A stretch of 20,185 bases of DNA, taken from JAKJGV01 sp964617565. Its GTDB lineage: Bacteria > Verrucomicrobiota > Kiritimatiellia > CAIQIC01 > JAGNIJ01. Location of the stretch: assembly GCA_964617565.1 (NCBI GenBank), contig CAZTYH010000060.1:1-20185 (forward strand). The letters are read 5' to 3'. Position 1 is the first letter of the stretch; each line of letters begins with the position of its first letter. The position numbers and the translations under genes were made by a program. The notes beneath the pieces were generated by a model that did no database searches, had not been told where the DNA came from, and was given only the letters and a program-made list of their open reading frames with translations. Positions 15,853 to 20,185 of this stretch are shown one piece after another.

Positions 15853-16116
15853 CTAACGACGCAGCCCAAGGCGGTCGATCAGCTTCTTATACCGATCCTC
15901 GTTCTTACTTCTGAGGTAGTCGAGCAGGCGCCGGCGTTTGCTGACCATGACAATCAGGCCACGGCGTGAGCTGTGATCCTTCTTGTTGCTCTGCAAGTGC
16001 TCCGTGAGCTCTGATATCCGCTTGGAAAGCAGTGCTACCTGCACCTCTACGGAACCGGTGTCCCGCTCGTGCAATTGATATTCCTGCTTAATTGACGCCT
16101 TAGTTGCGGTTTCCAT
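15853..16116 (-). CDS. rpsO: Small ribosomal subunit protein S15
   Basis: 87 residues, near the usual 88-89. S15 binds the central domain of 16S rRNA and contacts 23S rRNA. The family pattern is clear: HERDTGSVEVQVALLSKRI, then LTEHLQSNKKDHSSRRGL, then VSKRRRLLDYLRSKNEDRY. The conserved KKDHSSRRGL stretch that touches 16S rRNA is intact. The ATG at 16116 has GGAAAGG just upstream. A 5-bp hairpin CCAGA/TCTGG (16124-16138) abuts that ribosome site and could serve the S15 autoregulation known in other bacteria. It is first in the rpsO-pnp operon, with a promoter about 65 bases upstream. Confidence 0.97.
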   Translation of the reverse strand: METATKASIKQEYQLHERDTGSVEVQVALLSKRISELTEHLQSNKKDHSSRRGLIVMVSKRRRLLDYLRSKNEDRYKKLIDRLGLRR

Positions 16117-16177
16117 AACCTTTCCAGACCTATTCTGGCTTTCCTTTTTGTTTTCCTCTTTTTCTTTTCCGCGGGCG

Positions 16178-16206
16178 ACTTTAATGACCGGCCCCCTGCT
16201 TGTAAA
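16178..16206 (-). promoter_or_regulatory. Sigma70-type promoter for rpsO-pnp
   Basis: On the minus strand TTTACA (16206-16201, 5/6) is followed by exactly 17 bases and TAAAGT (16183-16178, 4/6). The transcript would start near 16171, giving a purine-rich leader of about 55 bases. Confidence 0.6.
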
Positions 16207-16264
16207 GCGCTATGTTGAGGAATTTTTTAAGCCCGGATACCCCGGGAATTGAGTGCCGGGGGGG

Positions 16265-16298
16265 TAAAAGAGCGCGCCGCCCTTTCAGGCGGCGCGCT
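16265..16298 (-). terminator. Terminator after the GH130 gene
   Basis: An 11-bp perfect GC-rich stem, AGCGCGCCGCC (16271-16281) with GGCGGCGCGCT (16288-16298), and a 6-base loop. On the minus strand it is followed by CTTTTA. The T run is short, but the stem is very stable and it sits about 45 bases after the stop codon. Confidence 0.8.
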
Positions 16299-16343
16299 TC
16301 TACTCCTTGCCCAATCCCCAATAACTGATAATCAATAACATCT

Positions 16344-17285
16344 CTACTGCTTCACCGTCGTATCCGGTCCGCCCTCCATCGCGAGGTCAATCAGATCGTC
16401 CGTTTTGCCTACCGCGACGTTCATGCACGTATCCGCGCCGCCATAGTAGATCTTGATCGTGCCGTCCGGCTCCGCGATCGCACCGTTGGTGAACACGACG
16501 TTGCCGACGTAGCCGACGCGCTCGTGATAGTCCTCGGGGGCGAGGATGAACTGGTGCGAGCGGCCGATGACCTTGCGCGGGTCTTTGAGATCGTGCACCG
16601 CGACACCGAGCCGGTAGATGCTGCCCGCCATCGTGTTCGTCACCGCGTGATAGATGTTGAGCCAGCCACGCGGAGTCTTGATGGGCGGGGATCCCGGACC
16701 GACCTTGCAATCCTGCCAGATGTCGTAGTTGTCCGGCGCCATGATCAGTTGCTGGTTGCCCCAGTGGATGAGGTCAGGCGAATAGCTGATCCAGATGCAC
16801 GGGCGGCCCCAGTTCGGGCGCTCGAAGCGGACGTACATACCGTCAATCTTCTCAGGGAACAAAACGCAGTTTCGGTAATCAATCGCCGTCGTCAGCGCCA
16901 TGCGATCGAATTTCTTGAAATCCTTCGTCTTCGCCAGCCCCATCTGGAAGCCGCGCGTGGAGTAGCAGCTGTAGAAGATGTAGTACGTATCGCCCATCTG
17001 GGTGATGCGTGGATCTTCGATGCCCTTGTTCTCGGGTTCCTTGAAGATGCCTTCCGTCGCCTTGGTCATCACGGGCTCGGGATGGATCTTGAAGTTGAAT
17101 CCATCGTCGCTGGTGGCGAGACCGAATTCCGACATGCCGTGCAATCGTCCGCAGCGCAGCAGCAGAACATATTGCCCGTTATACTTGGCGACCCCGGAAT
17201 TATAAACGGTCTCACACGGGTAGGGCATATCCGATGGCTTGATGATCGGGTTGCCTTTGTATCGCTCCAACACTTTCCTCATCAT
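16344..17285 (-). CDS. GH130 family glycoside phosphorylase (mannoside phosphorylase-like)
   Basis: 313 residues, typical of GH130. Family members phosphorolyse beta-mannosides (for example mannosyl-glucose, beta-1,4- or beta-1,2-mannooligosaccharides, or mannosyl-GlcNAc) to mannose 1-phosphate; a few hydrolyse. The five-bladed propeller pattern is visible: NPIIKP, VYNSGVAKYNGQYVLLLRCG, then KGIEDPRI with the presumed general acid Asp91, NCVLFPEKIDGMYVRFERP, KVGPGSPPIKTPRGWLNIYHAV, and IKIYYGGADTC. The basic residues around LLRCG and the YHA segment fit phosphate binding, favouring a phosphorylase. There is no signal peptide, so it is cytoplasmic. Tandem ATGs follow AAAGGAGT, an excellent ribosome site. 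It is the last gene of the CBM-lacI-GH130 operon and ends at a strong hairpin. Confidence 0.92.
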   Translation of the reverse strand: MMRKVLERYKGNPIIKPSDMPYPCETVYNSGVAKYNGQYVLLLRCGRLHGMSEFGLATSDDGFNFKIHPEPVMTKATEGIFKEPENKGIEDPRITQMGDTYYIFYSCYSTRGFQMGLAKTKDFKKFDRMALTTAIDYRNCVLFPEKIDGMYVRFERPNWGRPCIWISYSPDLIHWGNQQLIMAPDNYDIWQDCKVGPGSPPIKTPRGWLNIYHAVTNTMAGSIYRLGVAVHDLKDPRKVIGRSHQFILAPEDYHERVGYVGNVVFTNGAIAEPDGTIKIYYGGADTCMNVAVGKTDDLIDLAMEGGPDTTVKQ

Positions 17286-17324
17286 GGTACGACTCCTTTC
17301 TATCTTTACTTCCTTATTTGTTTA

Positions 17325-17356
17325 TAGTAGAAGCGATCTCCAGATCGCTTTTACTA
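17325..17356. repeat. 15-bp-arm hairpin between lacI-type gene and GH130
   Basis: TAGTA-G-AAGCGATCT, a CC loop, and AGATCGCTT-T-TACTA pair throughout except for one G/T position. No T run follows on the minus strand. It may stabilise or process the operon mRNA, or attenuate it, separating expression of the regulator from the phosphorylase. Confidence 0.6.
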
Positions 17357-17362
17357 ATCCTT

Positions 17363-18412
17363 TTATCCGTTTTGCACAGACATTTCTGTTCCGATGCGGC
17401 AGGGTGCGCACGAACCACGCACCGTCAGCCGCGGCTGAATCACCATCCGCCCCGGCGCGGCGCCAGGTTCATGCAGGCGCGAGACCAGCCGCCGCACGCC
17501 GACCCGCCCCATTTCATCCGCATCCACGCGCAACGTGGTGAGCGGCGGCCAGGTTTCAGACGCCTTTGATGAATCGTCGAACCCCACAATGCTGATGTCC
17601 CGCGGTACATCCCGTCCCGTTTCGTGCACCGCGCGCAATGCCGTGGCGGCATGCACATCATTGCAGGCCAGAATAGCGGTCGGTGGCTGGGGCAGGGCGA
17701 GGAGGCGCAGCATGTTGCAGCATGAATCGCTGCCGTCTCCCGCCTGGATGAGCAGCGAATCCGTTGAGAGACCGCGCGCGACGACTGCCCGGCGGTATCC
17801 CGCCAGGCGCTCCGCGAAGCTCGGACTGCGCAGCGAACCCCCGAGGAACCCGATGCGCCGGTGTCCGAGATCGGCAAGAAAATGAATCGCCATTTCGGCG
17901 CCTTCGATGTTGTTGACGACGACCATGTCGAACGGACTGTTCGGCAACTGGTGATCCACGAGCACAACCGGGTAGCCCATGTTGTGCGCGTAACGAATAA
18001 GCATGTCATCCTGGTCGCCCACGAAAAGAAAGCCGTCCGCGCGCCGCTCCCGCATGATCTTTGGAATGGGCCTGCTTTTTCCGGGAAGCGGCAGGGGGTG
18101 CGACGTGAACGCGAGGCTCATTCCGTGCAGCGCCGTCTCCTCCGCGATGCCCGCGAGAACCTTGGAATAAAATGGATTCGTAAGAAACTCGCTCATTTCG
18201 TCGCAGCAGACCAGCCCAATCGTTTCCGTGACCGATGTCGCGAGACTGCGTGCGGGTCCGTGCGGAAAGAATCCCTGCGCGCGGGCGGCTTCGACCACTT
18301 TCCTGCGGACGCGCTCACTGACGCCGGGTTTGCCGCTCAGCGCGCGCGACACCGTGGCTTTGTGCACGCCGATTTTCAGCGCCAGGTCCTGTATGGTTGG
18401 TCTCGCTTCCAT
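17363..18412 (-). CDS. LacI-family transcriptional regulator
   Basis: 349 residues, standard for the family. The N-terminal helix-turn-helix is TIQDLALKIGVHKATVSRALSGKPGVS (residues 6-32), followed by VRRKVVEAARAQGFFPHGPARSL with the hinge helix Ala-Arg-Ser-Leu. The effector domain resembles periplasmic sugar-binding proteins: TIGLVCCD, RRADGFLFVGDQ, GHRRIGFLGG, PTAILACNDVHAATAL, DISIVGFDDSS. The start ATG follows AAGGAG seven to eight bases upstream. It sits 17 bases after the CBM-like gene and 77 before GH130, so it probably controls this operon in response to a mannoside or other sugar. Two matching CG-centred palindromes at the head of the operon (18978-18989 and 19046-19057) are the likely targets. 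The effector is unknown. Confidence 0.96.
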   Translation of the reverse strand: MEARPTIQDLALKIGVHKATVSRALSGKPGVSERVRRKVVEAARAQGFFPHGPARSLATSVTETIGLVCCDEMSEFLTNPFYSKVLAGIAEETALHGMSLAFTSHPLPLPGKSRPIPKIMRERRADGFLFVGDQDDMLIRYAHNMGYPVVLVDHQLPNSPFDMVVVNNIEGAEMAIHFLADLGHRRIGFLGGSLRSPSFAERLAGYRRAVVARGLSTDSLLIQAGDGSDSCCNMLRLLALPQPPTAILACNDVHAATALRAVHETGRDVPRDISIVGFDDSSKASETWPPLTTLRVDADEMGRVGVRRLVSRLHEPGAAPGRMVIQPRLTVRGSCAPCRIGTEMSVQNG

Positions 18413-18429
18413 GTTCAGACACTCCTTGT

Positions 18430-18999
18430 TTACGGACGTGACTTCTGCACGCTCACATCATCGAACAACGCGCACCCACCGCCCTTGTCGTCGCTGGACC
18501 AGATGGTGAGCAATACGCGTCCATGCGTGGCTTTTGCCGGCGCGATGACGCGCGGAAGCTCGATCTGGGTCCAGATATCGGCGCGAAGCGTCTTGTCCTG
18601 TTTCCCGATTACGTCGAACTTGATGGACGTGGCCTCGCCGGCTTCGCGATCCTCCCCGTCCTTGTTCCGCCATTCGATCTTCACCTCGCCGTACGCGTCG
18701 CCCCAAAGCGCGTCCTTTGCCGCCGTGGTGACCCAGGCCGACACATTTAATGCGTCGCCCTGCTTGGTCGGGAAGTCCTGGTACCAGCCGGAGCGAAGCC
18801 AGAGACGGAGGAACGACGTTCCCATGTGCGGAAGAACGCCATAGTATTCTTCTCGCAGATCCCCGTCGCCCCACAACTCCCAGCTTGAAAACCCGCTCTC
18901 GAACCCGGGGTTCCCCACCAGCTCCTGTGAAAACGCCCCCTGTATGCAAAAAGCAAACAGTACCGCAACCACTAAAAGCAAACGTTTACGATTATTCAC
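18430..18999 (-). CDS. Secreted CBM-like jelly-roll protein leading the lacI-GH130 operon
   Basis: 189 residues from a GTG at 18999, chosen for the strong GGAGGG about eight bases upstream. MNNRKRLLLVVAVLFAFCIQGAFS is a signal peptide. The mature protein begins QELVGNPGFESGFSSWELWGDG, the standard opening of CenC/CBM4-9-like domains, and ends with CALFDDVSVQK. The segment YGEVKIEWRNKDGED parallels the IEWKREDGSE and LEWQDEAGQE strands in the two paralogs at 11285-12509. It has no catalytic domain, so it should bind a glycan at the cell surface or in the periplasm; it lacks an obvious lipobox. A LacI-type operator lies inside codons 4-7. The linkage with a LacI regulator and GH130 suggests it binds the same mannose-containing substrate, which is inference. 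Confidence 0.85.
   Translation of the reverse strand: MNNRKRLLLVVAVLFAFCIQGAFSQELVGNPGFESGFSSWELWGDGDLREEYYGVLPHMGTSFLRLWLRSGWYQDFPTKQGDALNVSAWVTTAAKDALWGDAYGEVKIEWRNKDGEDREAGEATSIKFDVIGKQDKTLRADIWTQIELPRVIAPAKATHGRVLLTIWSSDDKGGGCALFDDVSVQKSRP
18978..18989. promoter_or_regulatory. LacI-type operator inside the start of the CBM gene
   Basis: GCAAACGTTTAC has a central AAACGTTT palindrome. It matches the site at 19046-19057 at ten of twelve positions (AGCAAMCGTTTRCG with one base of flank on each side). Its position inside the first codons would allow repression by roadblock or looping. Because it is also coding, chance cannot be excluded. Confidence 0.45.
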
Positions 19000-19036
19000 T
19001 GCTAATACCCTCCGATATGTTGTTAATATATGCTGA

Positions 19037-19064
19037 TTGCGAACAGCAACCGTTTGCGTATAAT
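19037..19064 (+). promoter_or_regulatory. Sigma70 promoter for the DUF2235 gene
   Basis: TTGCGA (19037-19042, 4/6), a 16-bp spacer, and a perfect TATAAT (19059-19064) on the plus strand. The transcript would start near 19071, giving a leader of about 130 bases that contains all three 31-bp-spaced repeats. Confidence 0.6.
19046..19057. promoter_or_regulatory. LacI-type operator within the promoter spacer
   Basis: GCAACCGTTTGC is a CG-centred palindrome with five of six arm pairs matched. It lies exactly between the -35 and -10 hexamers of the plus-strand promoter and about 45 bases upstream of the divergent CBM-lacI-GH130 operon. One bound LacI protein could therefore control both directions. 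Confidence 0.6.
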
Positions 19065-19106
19065 AACACCATATCGCCTTTTGTCATGCAACATATTTTT
19101 TCAGCT

Positions 19107-19190
19107 TTTTTCCAATGCCTGGAAAAATGGGGCAAAATTCTTCCAATGCTTGGAAAAAACGCCCAAAAAAGTTCCAATGTCTGGAAAAAT
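19107..19190. repeat. Three 31-bp-spaced copies of TTCCAATGYYTGGAAAAA
   Basis: Inverted-repeat cores start at 19110, 19141 and 19172, an exact 31-base period. Each core is TTCCA, five bases (ATGCC, ATGCT, ATGTC), TGGAA, followed by A-rich bases. The first copy has 8-bp arms (TTTTTCCA/TGGAAAAA). The 16-base stretches between copies are not conserved. They end 14-18 bases before the DUF2235 ATG. Too short and too close for CRISPR; most like phased operators or a triple RNA hairpin. Confidence 0.85.
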
Positions 19191-19192
19191 GC

Positions 19193-19201
19193 GGGGGGGG
19201 G
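19193..19201 (+). other. G9 homopolymer next to the start codon
   Basis: Nine G residues end two bases before the ATG at 19204. They take the place of a normal Shine-Dalgarno. They also lie in frame after two alternative ATGs (19177 and 19189), so a length change would alter either the ribosome site or the reading frame. Confidence 0.7.
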
Positions 19202-19203
19202 CT

Positions 19204-20185
19204 ATGGCGATACGCCTGTTCAGGAGTGCGCGGGGGAATCCGGATAAGCTTGGTCCGGAGCCGAAAAATATCATCGTCTGTCTCGATGGCACATGGAACA
19301 CGCCGGGATGCGATGCGGACGGCGTGGATGAATCCACAAATGTCTATCGCATCTCGCGGGCTCTTCATCTTCCCCGGCATCGCCAGGTTGCGCTCTACGT
19401 GAAAGGCATCGGCAATGCCGATGAAAATAATTGGCTCGGGAAACAGATGGGCGGGATTTCCGGCGCAGGATGGCTAACGCAATTGCACAGAGCGTATGCG
19501 TTGCTCGTAGAGACGTATCGCAAGGGCGATCGCATTTTCCTTTTCGGATTCAGCCGCGGCGCGGCGGTCGCGCGCATGCTCGCTCTGTATTTGCAGGAAA
19601 ATGGAGTCGCGGACTCCTTCCGCACCGGCCGTCGAGCGATCGGCCCGACATCGAAGCGGCACAAAAGCAAATTCTTTGTTGAACTGGGCAGGAATCGTGT
19701 GCCTGTTAAAATCGAGTTGCTTGGACTCTGGGACACGGTCGGTTCGTTCGGCCTGCCGCGCAGCATCGGCTTTCTGAAATTTCAGCGATGGAATCTCTTC
19801 CAGAATCTTGCGCTCGCGAAGAATGTGCGTCGCGCGGTGCACCTCGTGGCCATTGATGAGGCGCGCGCAACGTTTCATCCGACACTGCTCGAACCGGGTT
19901 CGCGCGTCACGGAACTCTGGATGCCGGGCATGCATTCGGATGTCGGGGGCGGGGGCGCTCGAAGGATCGCGAATATCGCGCTGCGGAACATGCTCGAACG
20001 CGCGGAGGAGTGCGGATTGCGTGTCGCAGCGCGCTTTAAAAAGTTGTCGTGCGATCCGCTTGCGCCACTGAGCCGGGCCGAAGGCGGCAGGCTGCACGGC
20101 CGGGAGCTGCGAACAATCCCCGCCCGTGCCTGGTTTCACGGAAGCACGGCGCAGCGCTACGACGGACTATCTTCCTGGCGCCCCG
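19204..20185 (+). CDS. DUF2235 (Tle1-like) alpha/beta hydrolase, partial (runs off right edge)
   Basis: 327 codons are open to the window end. The DUF2235 signature is clear: NIIVCLDGTWNTPG (residues 22-35), the nucleophile elbow FLFGFSRGAAVAR with Ser117 in G-x-S-x-G, GLWDTVGSFGLP with Asp177, and ELWMPGMHSDVGGG with His244. The family includes type VI secretion phospholipase effectors (Tle1) and many uncharacterised hydrolases. No VgrG, Hcp or immunity gene is visible in the window. There is no signal peptide. In-frame ATGs at 19189 and 19177 are alternative starts (MSGKMRGGAMAIRLF). It is divergent from the CBM-lacI-GH130 operon, shares its LacI-type operator region, and has a leader with three phased repeats. 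Its cellular role is open. Confidence 0.9.
   Translation, partial: MAIRLFRSARGNPDKLGPEPKNIIVCLDGTWNTPGCDADGVDESTNVYRISRALHLPRHRQVALYVKGIGNADENNWLGKQMGGISGAGWLTQLHRAYALLVETYRKGDRIFLFGFSRGAAVARMLALYLQENGVADSFRTGRRAIGPTSKRHKSKFFVELGRNRVPVKIELLGLWDTVGSFGLPRSIGFLKFQRWNLFQNLALAKNVRRAVHLVAIDEARATFHPTLLEPGSRVTELWMPGMHSDVGGGGARRIANIALRNMLERAEECGLRVAARFKKLSCDPLAPLSRAEGGRLHGRELRTIPARAWFHGSTAQRYDGLSSWRP

Noticed and set aside
17861..18844. Plus-strand open frame of 327 codons opposite the LacI regulator and CBM gene
   Set aside because: Both minus-strand genes have good ribosome sites and family motifs; this frame has neither.
19107..19190. CRISPR array
   Set aside because: Repeats are only about 18 bases with about 13-base gaps, imperfect in the centre, only three copies, and no cas gene is present.
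19474..20139. Minus-strand open frame of 221 codons near the right edge
   Set aside because: It lies opposite the DUF2235 gene, whose motifs are intact in the plus frame, and its own product has no recognisable pattern.

Overview
The window looks like a chromosomal segment of a free-living, heterotrophic, glycan-using Gram-negative-type bacterium with moderately high GC. Evidence is the number of secreted carbohydrate-binding-like proteins, a LacI-type regulator, a GH130 mannoside phosphorylase, a GPH-type sugar symporter and large GT-C glycosyltransferases. The mix suggests the PVC superphylum (Verrucomicrobiota/Kiritimatiellota-like), but this is inferred from gene content and style only. 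No plasmid, phage, IS or CRISPR signature is visible. No gene-free stretch exceeds about 265 bp.

Layout. (1) 1-6125 is a surface-glycan block: the N-terminal part of a GT2 transferase (minus), a divergent GT-C membrane transferase (plus), and a two-gene minus operon of a membrane-anchored SGNH hydrolase followed by a 1013-residue GT-C fusion protein. The two GT-C genes converge and overlap by 64 bp. (2) 6282-8866 holds panD, a DUF6790-type membrane protein, tRNA-Thr(UGU) with encoded CCA, and a GPH/MelB-type symporter. (3) 9032-12509, minus strand, holds two paralogous secreted CBM-like proteins followed by a very long periplasmic coiled-coil protein. A perfect 16-bp LacI/cre-like palindrome lies upstream of the pair. 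(4) 12644-16116 is housekeeping: nth, an intergenic long-hairpin repeat, a clear rho-independent terminator, pnp and rpsO in the classical rpsO-pnp order. (5) 16344-18999, minus strand, is an operon of a third CBM-like secreted protein, a LacI regulator and a GH130 phosphorylase. (6) From 19204 a divergent DUF2235 (Tle1-like alpha/beta hydrolase) gene runs off the right edge.

The most interesting part is the 204-bp divergent intergenic region 19000-19203. It contains a plus-strand promoter (TTGCGA, 16 bp, TATAAT) with a LacI-type operator in its spacer. A near-identical second operator lies 68 bp away inside the start of the CBM gene. Three copies of an inverted-repeat motif, TTCCAATGYYTGGAA, follow at an exact 31-bp period, between the promoter and the DUF2235 start. 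A G9 tract sits immediately before the start codon and is preceded by two further in-frame ATGs. This suggests shared sugar-responsive control of the glycan operon and the hydrolase, plus an unexplained periodic leader or operator element.

Functionally, blocks 3 and 5 form a carbohydrate-sensing and utilisation theme (secreted binding proteins, regulator, phosphorylase, with a GPH transporter nearby). Block 1 is a biosynthetic surface-polysaccharide theme.
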